Source: Oceaniovalibus guishaninsula JLT2003
GTDB taxonomy: Bacteria > Pseudomonadota > Alphaproteobacteria > Rhodobacterales > Rhodobacteraceae
NCBI RefSeq assembly: GCF_000299575.1
Contig: NZ_AMGO01000007.1
Location: 1 to 64,000, forward strand
Length of the DNA: 64,000 nt
Direction: 5' to 3'
Shown here piece by piece: positions 43,407 to 51,806 of this stretch (position 1 is its first letter; every line of letters starts with the position of its first letter). The position numbers were made by a program, and so were the translations under genes. Under the pieces are notes generated by a model, which did not search any database, had not been told where the DNA came from, and saw only the letters and a list, made by a program, of their open reading frames with translations.

Positions 43407-44684
43407 ATGCTTGATTCCCTTGCCCCCCTGTCCGCCGATGCCGATGTCGCCGCCCTTCTGGCGGCCCGCAGGCCGGGCCATACGCTGCCGGCCGAGCTCT
43501 ATACCGGGCAGGCGGCGTGGCTGGCCGATTGCCGGATCATGTTCGGCCGCCACTGGATTTCGGTCGGGGTGGCCTGCGACGTGCCCGAACCGGGCGACGT
43601 GATCGCCCTCGACATCGGCCCGTCCTCGATCGTTATCCTGCGCGACGACAACGACGAATTGCGCGCCTTTCACAACGTCTGTTCGCATCGCGGGGCCAAG
43701 CTGGTGCCGGCGGGCCGTTCGGTGGTGGGCAAGCTGGTCTGCCCCTATCACCAATGGACCTACGATCTGGATGGCACGCTGGCGCTGGCGCCCCATATGG
43801 GCATGGATTTCGACCGCGCGCTGCATCACCTCAAGCCTGTGGCCCTGCGCGATGTGGGCGGATTGCTGTTCGCCTGCCTATCCGACGATCCCCCTGCGGA
43901 TATCGACGATCTGGCGGCCGTGATGGAGCCGCGGCTGGCCCCCTACGATCTGCACGACACCAGGGTCGCGTTCGAGCAGGACCTGATCGAGGACGGCAAC
44001 TGGAAGCTGACGATGGAGAACAACCGCGAATGCTATCACTGCGCGTCGAACCATCCCCAACTCAGCCTGTCGTTCCATGCCGCCGATTTCGGCTATGACC
44101 CCGATGGGCTGACCGAGACCGAGCGCGCCGAATCTGACGCGCTGGCCGACGCCTATCGCCGCCACGGCGAGCATTGGCAGGCCGAGGGGCTGCCCTACGA
44201 GGCTGTCGAGCATACCGTCGGCCACGCCACCAACTTCCGCACCCAGCGACTGATCATCGCCGGTCTGGGCGAAAGCCAGACCCCCGATACCCGCGCGGCC
44301 AGTTCGGTGCCGCTGGGCCAGGCCGGGCGGCCCTGGATGGGCGACATGCATCTGTGGGGCCACAATTCCTGGAACCATGTCATGTCGGACCACGCCGTCG
44401 TGATCGCCGCCTATCCGGTGGCGCCCGACAAGACGCTCGTTCGGACGAAATGGCTGGTGCACAAGGATGCGGTCGAGGGCGAGGATTACGACCTCGACAA
44501 CCTGACCGCCGTCTGGAAGGCCACCAATGCCGAGGACGCGCATCTGGTCTCTCTCGCCCATCGGGGCGTATCGCAGATGGGCTATCGGCCCGGCCCCTAT
44601 TCGCGCTTTACCGAACGCGCGCTGGAGGATTTCGCCACCTGGTATGTCGAGCGCATGGCCGCCAACGGCTACGGCACCGATTGA
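43407..44684 (+). CDS. gbcA: Rieske-type N-demethylase, oxygenase component (GbcA-like)
   Basis: The oxygenase component of a two-part Rieske monooxygenase that removes a methyl group from a quaternary amine as formaldehyde. GbcA acts on glycine betaine; close relatives act on stachydrine or carnitine. The 425-residue protein has the [2Fe-2S] ligands C92-x-H94 and C112-x2-H115 (C-S-H-R-G and C-P-Y-H-Q-W), and the mononuclear iron site with N-R-E-C-Y-H-C-A-S-N-H-P (H211, H216). The ATG at 43407 has AAGGA upstream. The stop overlaps the reductase start (TGATG). Sequence motifs fit GbcA best, but stachydrine demethylase cannot be excluded. Confidence 0.87.
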   Translation: MLDSLAPLSADADVAALLAARRPGHTLPAELYTGQAAWLADCRIMFGRHWISVGVACDVPEPGDVIALDIGPSSIVILRDDNDELRAFHNVCSHRGAKLVPAGRSVVGKLVCPYHQWTYDLDGTLALAPHMGMDFDRALHHLKPVALRDVGGLLFACLSDDPPADIDDLAAVMEPRLAPYDLHDTRVAFEQDLIEDGNWKLTMENNRECYHCASNHPQLSLSFHAADFGYDPDGLTETERAESDALADAYRRHGEHWQAEGLPYEAVEHTVGHATNFRTQRLIIAGLGESQTPDTRAASSVPLGQAGRPWMGDMHLWGHNSWNHVMSDHAVVIAAYPVAPDKTLVRTKWLVHKDAVEGEDYDLDNLTAVWKATNAEDAHLVSLAHRGVSQMGYRPGPYSRFTERALEDFATWYVERMAANGYGTD

Positions 44685-45721
44685 TGCCGGATTGGACGAC
44701 ACGGCCCCGGCGCCGGTTTGCGCCGGGCCGCTGGGGAACGCTGATTTGCCGCGCCGCATGGGACGAGGCGCCGGGCGTGCGCAGCTTTCTTCTGGTGCCC
44801 GAGGATGGCAGCCGGGTCGAACACGATCCGGGCCAGTTCATGACCTTCCGTATTGAAACCGCGACAGGCACCATCGAACGCTGCTACACGATCGCGTCCT
44901 CGGCGGCGCGCGACGGCGGGATCGAGATCACGGTCAAGCGCCAGCCCGGCGACGGGTCGGGCGTTTTGCACGACACGCTGACACCCGGCGCGACGATCGA
45001 GGCGTTCGGTCCTTCGGGCCGGTTCGGCCCCGCATCATGGCCCGATGACCGCTATGCCCTGATCGCGGCAGGCAGCGGTGTGACACCGATGCTGTCGATC
45101 CTGCGAACGGCGGCCGATCGCGGCCTGAACCCGGACGTGGTGCTGGTGCAGGTCGCGCCGACCCCGGACGACCTGATCGCGGCCGACGACATCGCCCGGC
45201 TGACGCGTATCCTGCCGGGCCTGTCGCATCTGCGGCTGACCACACGGCAGGCGGGCGGAGCGCGCCCCACGGGCGATACGATTGCCCGCATCGTGCCCGA
45301 CATGGCCAGCCGGACGGTCCTGTGCTGCGGGCCCCAACCCTTCATGGAAATGGTCCGCGAAACGGCGCGCGTGGCCGGCGTGCCCCCCGAACGCTATGGC
45401 GAGGAGAGTTTCGACTTCACCTCGCCCGAAATCGTCGTCTCGTCCGGCGCCGAGGCGACGCTGAGGCAGATCACCTTTTCACGCAGCGGCAAGACGTTCC
45501 AATGCGCCGAGACGACGCCGATCCTGACGGCGGCCAGGGCGGCGGGATTGCCGATGCCGTCCTCGTGCACGCGCGGGCTTTGCGGCACCTGCAAGACCTT
45601 CAAGCATTCGGGCGAGGTCGTGATGGCGCATGATGGCGGCATCCGCCAGCGCGAGATCGACCGCGGTTTCATCCTGCCCTGCGTCAGCCGTCCGCTGACC
45701 GATATCGTTCTCGACTGCTGA
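44684..45721 (+). CDS. gbcB: ferredoxin-NADH reductase component of the Rieske N-demethylase (GbcB-like)
   Basis: It supplies electrons from NAD(P)H to the oxygenase. The 345-residue protein is built as an FAD domain (R-C-Y-T-I-A-S-S, 66-73), an NAD domain (A-A-G-S-G-V-T-P-M, 128-136; C-G-P-Q-P-F) and a C-terminal plant-type [2Fe-2S] ferredoxin with C295, C300, C303 and C333 (C-T-R-G-L-C-G-T-C). The start codon overlaps the gbcA stop, so equal amounts are likely to be made. It is followed 11 bases later by the flavin oxidoreductase gene. Confidence 0.9.
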   Translation: MPDWTTRPRRRFAPGRWGTLICRAAWDEAPGVRSFLLVPEDGSRVEHDPGQFMTFRIETATGTIERCYTIASSAARDGGIEITVKRQPGDGSGVLHDTLTPGATIEAFGPSGRFGPASWPDDRYALIAAGSGVTPMLSILRTAADRGLNPDVVLVQVAPTPDDLIAADDIARLTRILPGLSHLRLTTRQAGGARPTGDTIARIVPDMASRTVLCCGPQPFMEMVRETARVAGVPPERYGEESFDFTSPEIVVSSGAEATLRQITFSRSGKTFQCAETTPILTAARAAGLPMPSSCTRGLCGTCKTFKHSGEVVMAHDGGIRQREIDRGFILPCVSRPLTDIVLDC

Positions 45722-45732
45722 AAGGCGCCGCC

Positions 45733-47790
45733 ATGCTGGATTCCGCTTCGACCGACCCGCTGCTGCAACCTTACCGGCTGAAGCATCTGGTGCTGAAGAA
45801 CCGCGTGATGACGACCAGCCACGAACCGGCCTACCCCGAGGACGGCATGCCGAAGGCCCGCTATCGCGCCTATCACGCCGAACGTGCTAGGGGCGGCGTC
45901 GCATTGGCGATGACGGCCGGTTCCGCCGCTGTCAGCCGCGACAGCCCGCCGGTCTTCAACAACATCCTCGCCTATCGCGACGACGTGGTGCCGTGGATCC
46001 GCGAACTGACCGATGCCTGCCACGAACATGGCTGCGCGGTCATGATCCAGCTGACCCATCTCGGCCGCCGCACGACGTGGAACAAGGGCGACTGGCTGCC
46101 GTCCGTGTCGCCCGGCCCGCACCGCGAACCGGCCCACCGCGCCTTTCCCAAGGTGCTCGAGGATTGGGACATCGCCCGCATCGTCCAAGACTACGCCGAT
46201 GCCGCCCAGCGGATGCAGGCCGGCGGCATGGACGGTATCGAGTTGCAGGCCTACGGGCACCTGATGGACCAGTTCTGGTCGCCGCTGACGAACCGGCTGG
46301 ACGGGCCCTACGGCGCGGATACGCTAGAAAACCGCCTGCGCTTCACCTTCGACGTGCTGTCCGCCATCCGCAGGCAGGTCGGCCCCGACTTCATCGTCGG
46401 CATCCGTTATACGGCGGACGAGACGCAGCCGGGCGGCATCACCGCAAAGGACGGCATCGAGATGTCGAAAATGCTGCGCGATACGGGCATGGTGGATTTC
46501 CTGAACGTCATCCGCGGCCGCATCCATACCGACCCGGCGATGACCGACGTGATCCCCATCCAGGGGATGCGCAGCGCCCCGCATCTGGATTTCGCGGGCG
46601 AGGTGCGGCGCGCCACCGGCATGCCCACCTTCCACGCCGCACGCATCCAGGACGTGGCCACCGCCCGCCACGCCATCGCGGCGGGGCTGCTCGACATGGT
46701 CGGGATGACACGCGCGCACATGGCCGATCCGCATCTCGTGCGGAAGGTCGTCGAAGGGCGGGAACACGATATCCGCCCCTGCGTCGGCGCGAATTACTGC
46801 CTCGACCGCATCTATCAGGGGGGCGAGGCCTTGTGTCTGCACAATGCCGCCACCGGCCGCGAATCGACCATGCCGCACGAGATCCCCAAGGCCGCCACGC
46901 GGCGGCGGATCGTCATCGTCGGCGCCGGTCCGGCGGGGCTGGAAGCCGCGCGTGTCGCCGCGGCGCGCGGGCATGACGTGACCGTGCTGGAAGCCGCGGA
47001 CGCGCCCGGTGGCCAGGTCCGCCTGACCGCCCGCTCGCCCCGCCGGGCCGAGATGATGGGCCTGATCGACTGGCGCGTGTCCCAGTGCGAGGCGGCGGGC
47101 GTCATCCTCCGCTACAGCACCTGGGCAGAGGCGGACGATGTGACCGCGCTGTCCCCCGAGGTCGTGATCGTTGCCACGGGCGGCATGGCCAACACCGTGC
47201 TGTACGAGACGGGAGAAGAGCAGCCGCATGTCGTCACAAGCTGGGACATCCTGTCAGGCGATGTCCTTCCCGGCGGCCGCGTCTTGATCTATGACGAGGC
47301 AGGCGACCATGCGGGGTTGCAGGCTGCCGAGGTCGCGCTGAAGTCGGGTGCCAAGGTCGAAATCATGACCCCCGACCGCACCTTCGCGCCCGAGGTGATG
47401 GCGATGAACCTGACGCCCTACATGAGGGCCTTGCAGCACGACGACGTGACCTTCACCATTGCCCGCCGTCTCAAGGCCGTCGAACGGAACGGCAACAGCC
47501 TGCGCGCGATCATCGGCACCGACTATTCAGACCGTCATACCTACGCGGATTACGACCAGATCGTCGTGAATTACGGCACCTTTCCGCTGGACGATCTCTA
47601 TTTCGACCTGCGCGACGCATCGTCGAACGGCGGCGCGGTCGATCACGACGCCCTGATCGCCGGGCGACCGCAAACCATCCGCACAAACCCGGCCGGCACC
47701 TATCAGCTCTTTCGCATCGGCGACGCCGTCTCCGCCCGCAACACCCACGCCGCCGTGTACGACGCCCTGCGATTGATGAAGGATCTCTAG
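45733..47790 (+). CDS. dgcA: DgcA-like NADH:flavin oxidoreductase / N-methyl amine demethylase
   Basis: A two-domain FMN/FAD iron-sulfur enzyme of the trimethylamine dehydrogenase/2,4-dienoyl-CoA reductase family. Relatives are dimethylglycine demethylase DgcA and N-methylproline demethylase. The 685-residue product has an N-terminal TIM-barrel FMN domain (to about 350), a cysteine cluster R-P-C-V-G-A-N-Y-C with L-C-L-H-N near 350-375, and a C-terminal FAD part starting with V-I-V-G-A-G-P-A-G (about 394). With the two Rieske genes just upstream it would carry out the second demethylation of the same substrate. No DgcB partner or sarcosine oxidase gene is visible next to it. Confidence 0.85.
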   Translation: MLDSASTDPLLQPYRLKHLVLKNRVMTTSHEPAYPEDGMPKARYRAYHAERARGGVALAMTAGSAAVSRDSPPVFNNILAYRDDVVPWIRELTDACHEHGCAVMIQLTHLGRRTTWNKGDWLPSVSPGPHREPAHRAFPKVLEDWDIARIVQDYADAAQRMQAGGMDGIELQAYGHLMDQFWSPLTNRLDGPYGADTLENRLRFTFDVLSAIRRQVGPDFIVGIRYTADETQPGGITAKDGIEMSKMLRDTGMVDFLNVIRGRIHTDPAMTDVIPIQGMRSAPHLDFAGEVRRATGMPTFHAARIQDVATARHAIAAGLLDMVGMTRAHMADPHLVRKVVEGREHDIRPCVGANYCLDRIYQGGEALCLHNAATGRESTMPHEIPKAATRRRIVIVGAGPAGLEAARVAAARGHDVTVLEAADAPGGQVRLTARSPRRAEMMGLIDWRVSQCEAAGVILRYSTWAEADDVTALSPEVVIVATGGMANTVLYETGEEQPHVVTSWDILSGDVLPGGRVLIYDEAGDHAGLQAAEVALKSGAKVEIMTPDRTFAPEVMAMNLTPYMRALQHDDVTFTIARRLKAVERNGNSLRAIIGTDYSDRHTYADYDQIVVNYGTFPLDDLYFDLRDASSNGGAVDHDALIAGRPQTIRTNPAGTYQLFRIGDAVSARNTHAAVYDALRLMKDL

Positions 47791-47855
47791 GGGGAGGGGA
47801 AGATCTTTAGTAAATGGGCCTTTGCTGGACCGGTGAACGGGGGTGTGCGGTCAGG

Positions 47856-47945
47856 TGGCGGAGGGCGTGGGATTCGAACCCACGGTACGCTTGCACGTAC
47901 GCCGGTTTTCAAGACCGGAGCATTCGACCGCTCTGCCAGCCCTCC
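47856..47945 (-). tRNA. tRNA-Ser (anticodon TGA)
   Basis: A 90-base class II tRNA on the minus strand. The acceptor GGAGGGC pairs with GCCCTCC, there is a long variable arm (CGTACG type stem), the anticodon loop CTTGAAA carries TGA at 47909-47911, and the CCA end is encoded at 47856-47858. Confidence 0.96.
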
Positions 47946-47955
47946 GAGCGGCCCA

Positions 47956-47983
47956 ACTATGCCGTCCGGGGGCTGGGCCGCAA
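47956..47983 (-). promoter_or_regulatory. candidate promoter of tRNA-Ser
   Basis: On the minus strand, TTGCGG (47978-47983) and CATAGT (47956-47961) are separated by 16 bases and end 10 bases before the tRNA 5' end. Both elements are moderate matches. Confidence 0.4.
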
Positions 47984-48114
47984 GACGGTTGTCGGTCTGC
48001 GGCGATCGGGCGGTCGCCGCTTATCTGTTCCCGGATGAGATGCCAGATTGCCGTGGAACGATCCGCTGCCGCCCTCGTTGGGCAGACGAACGCGAAACAC
48101 CGAAGGAGAATTTT

Positions 48115-48579
48115 ATGCGATTTCTTGCCACCACAGCCGTCGCCCTGACCGTCGCCGCGACCGGCGCCATGGCGCAGGACGTTGTCCGCGTCGATCCGAT
48201 GACGATGGAAGCCGACGCGCTTTACAGCATGCAGGGTCAGCTGATCCGCACCCGCGACATTACCGGCGGTGACATCTATACGTCGAACGAAGCCCATGAC
48301 GAGATGAGCTGGGGCTACGAGGGCGTTTATGACGGCGTCGGGGCCGACTGGAACGATATCGGCGATATCGAGGACATCATCCTTTCGACCGACGGTCAGA
48401 TGATCGGCGTCGTGGCCGAGATCGGCGGATTTCTCGACATCGGCGACAAGCACGTGATGATCCCGCTGAAGGATGTCAGCCTCGTGCCCGTGGACGATGC
48501 CAACTATGCGCTGATCACGCGGTATAACGAGGAGCAGCTCGAGCAGCTTCCGGGGATCGACGAAGGCTGGTGGGACTGA
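48115..48579 (+). CDS. secreted PRC-barrel domain protein
   Basis: A 154-residue exported protein with a signal peptide (1-20, ending A-M-A-Q) and a PRC-barrel-like core: W-N-D-I-G-D-I-E-D-I-I-L-S-T-D-G-Q-M-I-G followed by K-H-V-M-I-P-L-K-D-V. PRC-barrel domains act as protein- or RNA-binding modules; secreted ones in Rhodobacteraceae have no firm function. GAAGGAGA precedes the ATG at 48115. It has its own terminator and is divergent from tRNA-Ser, so it is monocistronic. The acidic mature chain ends in G-W-W-D. Confidence 0.82.
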   Translation: MRFLATTAVALTVAATGAMAQDVVRVDPMTMEADALYSMQGQLIRTRDITGGDIYTSNEAHDEMSWGYEGVYDGVGADWNDIGDIEDIILSTDGQMIGVVAEIGGFLDIGDKHVMIPLKDVSLVPVDDANYALITRYNEEQLEQLPGIDEGWWD

Positions 48580-48602
48580 TCCCTCCAACCGCTATCAAGG
48601 GG

Positions 48603-48626
48603 AAGGGGGCCGTGTGCCCCCTTTTT
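48603..48626. terminator. terminator of the PRC-barrel gene
   Basis: Stem GGGGGC / GCCCCC with a 5-base loop and flanking AA/TT, followed by TTTTT on the plus strand. The convergent small gene ends at 48626, inside the T run, and probably uses the hairpin too. Confidence 0.85.
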
Positions 48627-48952
48627 CATGGCAGGCGCAGGCCGCCCTTGCCAAGCCGGGTCGCATTGGCGCGGGTCTTTCGCGCAATGGGCCTGAGGGC
48701 GGCGGTGGCGATCTGATCGGGCCGCTTGCCGGACAGGAACGCGCGGTTCGCCGCACTGGCGGCGGATTGCATGGCGGCGACCTTTTCCGACACCATGCGC
48801 GTGTTTTCCGAGGCGCTGACCGGCCAAAGCCCCGCCATGCCGCACAAGCGCATCGCGATCACCGCCTGCGCCTGCGCCATCATCGTCGTCGTCGCGATGC
48901 CGAGCCGCATCAGGTCGAGCGGGGTCGGATAGGCGTTCGCGTTATGGGGCAT
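48626..48952 (-). CDS. small 'antifreeze'-annotated family protein of Rhodobacteraceae
   Basis: A 108-residue protein of a family I know from Rhodobacteraceae, often labelled 'antifreeze protein' without evidence. The conserved core is A-Q-A-V-I-A-M-R-x-x-G-M-A-G-L-W with S-E-N-x-R-M-V-S-E-K, followed by G-K-R-P-D-Q-I-A-x-A-A-L-R-P and a basic tail. The hydrophobic helix near residue 25-45 suggests amphipathic, phasin-like behaviour, but no role is established. The start at 48952 (M-P-H-N-A) gives the family length; a longer frame to 49057 is unlikely. Confidence 0.65.
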   Translation of the reverse strand: MPHNANAYPTPLDLMRLGIATTTMMAQAQAVIAMRLCGMAGLWPVSASENTRMVSEKVAAMQSAASAANRAFLSGKRPDQIATAALRPIARKTRANATRLGKGGLRLP

Positions 48953-49070
48953 GGGGTGGCCGATCCTTGTGATGATCGCAGGACATGCGGCTTTCCGGCG
49001 GTCCGCGTCAAGCGCCGACAGCCGCGCATAGGCATGACGGTGTGTCGGCTTTTGCAAGCGAATGGGGTGG

Positions 49071-49253
49071 TTATTCGTCGATGTGCCGGGCCTCGTCCAC
49101 CAGCATCACGGGAATGCCGTCGCGGACGGGGAAGGCCAGACCGGCGGATTTGCTGACCAGTTCCTGCCGGTCTGCATCCCATGACAGGGGTCCGTGGGTC
49201 CTGGGGCAGACCAGCGCTTCCAGCATGCGGGGGTCGAAGGGTTTTGCGGTCAT
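49071..49253 (-). CDS. Trm112/UPF0434 family small protein
   Basis: A 60-residue Trm112-like protein (UPF0434/YcaR). The family start [14 protein letters not shown] lies at residues 10-23, followed by [20 protein letters not shown]. The Trm112 fold activates methyltransferases in eukaryotes and archaea; the bacterial role is not well defined. The ATG at 49253 overlaps the stop of the LON-domain gene (ATGA), so the two are translationally coupled. Confidence 0.88.
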   Translation of the reverse strand: MTAKPFDPRMLEALVCPRTHGPLSWDADRQELVSKSAGLAFPVRDGIPVMLVDEARHIDE

Positions 49254-49894
49254 TGCATCCGGCTTTCGTCGCTGCCCGTATGCAGGGCAAACTCGATCAG
49301 CGTCACCAGCGTCTCGCGCCGGGTCGTCAGTGTCGGCGCTTCGAGAAGGGCCTGCTTGTCCTCGGCCTGGAAGGGGCAAAGCATGGATAGGGCGTTGATC
49401 AGCAGCTCGTCCTCGGCATCGCTCAGGCTGTCCCAGTCGGTCTTCAGTTCCTCGGCATCGAAATAGCGGTTCAGAAGGGTCAGGAACTGCTTGCGGTCGA
49501 ATCCGGGGTCGCGCTCGGCCGGGCCCAGATCGCGCTCGAACCCGTCGAAGGACACGTCGCATTTGCGGTAGGGGGTAAAGCCGTTGACCTCGGCCCTCAC
49601 GCGGAAGCGCGAGACGCCCGAGAGCGTGATCATATACCGCCCGTCCTCGGTTTCCGAAAACGCCGTCAGGCGTCCCGCGCAGCCGATGGAATGCAGCCGT
49701 GCGCTGGCCCCGCCCGGAACCTCGCGCGGCTGGATCATGCCGATCAGCCGCGATTCGGTCTTCATGCAATCCTCGACCATCGCCAGATAGCGCGGCTCGA
49801 AGATGTGAAGCGGCAACCGGCCGCGCGGCAGCAGAAGCGCGCCCGGCAGCGGAAAAACCGGGATGGTCGTGGGCAGATCGGCAACGTTGAACAT
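49250..49894 (-). CDS. LON peptidase N-terminal (substrate-binding) domain protein
   Basis: A stand-alone LON-SB domain protein of 214 residues without the AAA+ ATPase or protease domains of Lon. The N-terminus [26 protein letters not shown] and the C-G-A/A-G-R-L-T-A core are typical. Its function is unknown but the gene is widely conserved. I used the ATG at 49894 rather than a GTG at 49897. It lies 40 bases downstream of the thioredoxin gene, so the set trx, LON-SB, Trm112 reads as one operon. Confidence 0.9.
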   Translation of the reverse strand: MFNVADLPTTIPVFPLPGALLLPRGRLPLHIFEPRYLAMVEDCMKTESRLIGMIQPREVPGGASARLHSIGCAGRLTAFSETEDGRYMITLSGVSRFRVRAEVNGFTPYRKCDVSFDGFERDLGPAERDPGFDRKQFLTLLNRYFDAEELKTDWDSLSDAEDELLINALSMLCPFQAEDKQALLEAPTLTTRRETLVTLIEFALHTGSDESRMQ

Positions 49895-49934
49895 CACTGG
49901 CAGTTAGGCCGTCCGGCCCGACAGGCAAACGCCT

Positions 49935-50846
49935 CTAGACGAATATCATCGACGACAGCCTGCGGCGTCCCCGAAGCACCAGCGGATCCTTGGCGGGCAG
50001 GGCATCGAAGACGGTGAAAAGCTGCGCTCTGGCAGCGCCGCCGTTCCAGTCCCGGTCCCGGCGGAACAGTTCCAGCAATTCGTCGATGGCGGCTTCGGTA
50101 TCTCCATGGGCCAGCAAAGCGGTCGCCAAATCGTAGCGGGCCTGATGGTTGTCGGGATCGGCCTCGACAGCCGCCCGCAGATCGTCCACCGGGCCGGCAT
50201 CGGCCGCTTGCCGGGCAAGGACAAGCTGGGCATGCGCGGCTTCGAGTTCGGGGGCGTGCGCAATGGACGCATCGGCACCGTTCAGGATCGCCTCGGCCTG
50301 ATCGAGATCGCCGAGCGCGATATGCGCGCGCACCAGCCCGCCATAGGCGGCGGGATGGTTCGGTTCCTCGCCCAGGATCGCGGCGAAGGTCTGCGCGGCA
50401 TCCACGGCCGCCCCTTCGGCCAGCATCGCATCGGCCGCGGCGACCGCAACGTCAAGGCCGCCGCTGGCATCGCCACCCGACATCTTGACCAGGCGATCGA
50501 CGAAGGCGGCGATCTCGGACTGGGGCACGGCCCCCTGGAAGCCGTCGACGGGCTGGCCCTTGAAAAACGCATAGACGGTCGGGATGGACTGGATCCGCAA
50601 CTGCGCCGCGATCTGCTGGGCCTGATCCACGTCGATCTTGACCATCCGCACCGCGCCCTTCGCGGCGGTCACGGCCTGTTCCAGCATCGGTCCCAGCGTC
50701 TTGCACGGTCCGCACCAGGGCGCCCAGAAATCGACGATGACGGGGACCGTCTGGCTGGCATCGACCACGTCGGTCATGAACGTGGCTTCCGACCCGTCCT
50801 TGATGATGTCGTCGGCCGGCGCGGCCTTCTGTCCCAGTTCCAGCAT
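49935..50846 (-). CDS. thioredoxin-TPR fusion protein (CnoX/YbbN-like)
   Basis: A 303-residue protein with a thioredoxin domain (to about 125) carrying the redox motif W-C45-G-P-C48 and then tetratricopeptide-like helical repeats, the layout of CnoX (YbbN). CnoX is a chaperedoxin that shields substrates from oxidation during hypochlorous stress and passes them to GroEL or DnaK. An intact C-G-P-C suggests it also retains reductase activity, unlike E. coli CnoX. The start at 50846 (M-L-E-L-G-Q-K) is chosen; 50867 would add seven residues. Confidence 0.9.
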   Translation of the reverse strand: MLELGQKAAPADDIIKDGSEATFMTDVVDASQTVPVIVDFWAPWCGPCKTLGPMLEQAVTAAKGAVRMVKIDVDQAQQIAAQLRIQSIPTVYAFFKGQPVDGFQGAVPQSEIAAFVDRLVKMSGGDASGGLDVAVAAADAMLAEGAAVDAAQTFAAILGEEPNHPAAYGGLVRAHIALGDLDQAEAILNGADASIAHAPELEAAHAQLVLARQAADAGPVDDLRAAVEADPDNHQARYDLATALLAHGDTEAAIDELLELFRRDRDWNGGAARAQLFTVFDALPAKDPLVLRGRRRLSSMIFV

Positions 50847-50911
50847 GGCAAAGCCCTTTATCCGCATTCGTTATCACAGATGGCGCATCGTCCCCATCCT
50901 TGCAAGGCGCG

Positions 50912-51694
50912 CTAAAGGTCGAAGCTGGCCATGACCGGCACATGGTCGGATGGCTGGTCCCATCCCCGGACGGGGCGCAGGACGCGGCTGGAATGGGCGG
51001 CGGCGGCGATGTCGGCGCTGGCCCAGACGTGATCCAGCCGGCGGCCCTTGTCGGCCCTGTCCCAGTCGGGCGACCGATAGGACCACCAGGAATAGAGCGG
51101 CCCCGCGGGAATGTCGGCGCGCGTCACGTCCACCCAGGCGCCGGCCTCCTGCGTCTCGCCCAGCGCCGCGACCTCGACCGGGGTGTGGCTGACGACCTTC
51201 AGCAACTGGCGGTGCGACCAGACATCGTCCTCGCGCGGCGCGATGTTCAGATCGCCCACAAGGATTGCGCGGTGCGGCCGGTCCGCCCGGAACGCGTCGC
51301 GCATGGCGGCGAGATAGTCGAGCTTCTGGCCGAACTTCACGTTCACCTGGCGGTCGGGCACATCGCCCCCGGCGGGGACGTAGTGGTTGTGGATCGTGAC
51401 GCCGTTTTCCAGCCGCGCGGCGATGTGGCGCGCATGGCCGAGCCCCGCGTGATCCTCGGCCCCGGCCTCGGCGATGGGCAGGCGCGACAAGATGGCGACG
51501 CCGTTATAGCCCTTCTGGCCCCGCGCGACCGCATGACCGTATCCCAGCGCCGAGAAATCGGGCAGCTTGTCCACCGGCGACTTGCATTCCTGCAGGCACA
51601 GCACATCCGGCGCTTCCTCGCGAAGAAAGCGTTCGACCAGCCCGGCGCGCAGCCGGACCGAGTTGATGTTCCAAGTGGCCAGGGTGAAGGGCAT
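50912..51694 (-). CDS. xthA: exodeoxyribonuclease III
   Basis: An AP endonuclease and 3'-5' exonuclease for base-excision repair. The 260-residue protein shows W-N-I-N-S-V-R (8-14), metal ligand E36 in L-Q-E-C-K, the active-site D148 and N150 in G-D-L-N-I-A-P, and the C-terminal S-D-H-V-P-V with the catalytic histidine. It is the normal length for the XthA type. It starts 112 bases after the DUF533 stop on the same strand. Confidence 0.95.
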   Translation of the reverse strand: MPFTLATWNINSVRLRAGLVERFLREEAPDVLCLQECKSPVDKLPDFSALGYGHAVARGQKGYNGVAILSRLPIAEAGAEDHAGLGHARHIAARLENGVTIHNHYVPAGGDVPDRQVNVKFGQKLDYLAAMRDAFRADRPHRAILVGDLNIAPREDDVWSHRQLLKVVSHTPVEVAALGETQEAGAWVDVTRADIPAGPLYSWWSYRSPDWDRADKGRRLDHVWASADIAAAAHSSRVLRPVRGWDQPSDHVPVMASFDL

Positions 51695-51806
51695 GCGGCG
51701 CCTCGTCAGATCGGAAAGCGCCGGACCCTAGTGGCCGCCCGACGCGCCGTCCAGCCCGCTGGGCGATGCGGGCGCGGCGCCCCCTGTCCTGTCGGCTTTC
51801 GCGCCG

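Noticed and set aside
47856-47945. tRNA-Ser as an attachment site of an integrated element
   Set aside because: No integrase, no direct repeat of the tRNA 3' end and only housekeeping genes on both sides. The same holds for tRNA-Gly and tRNA-Asn.
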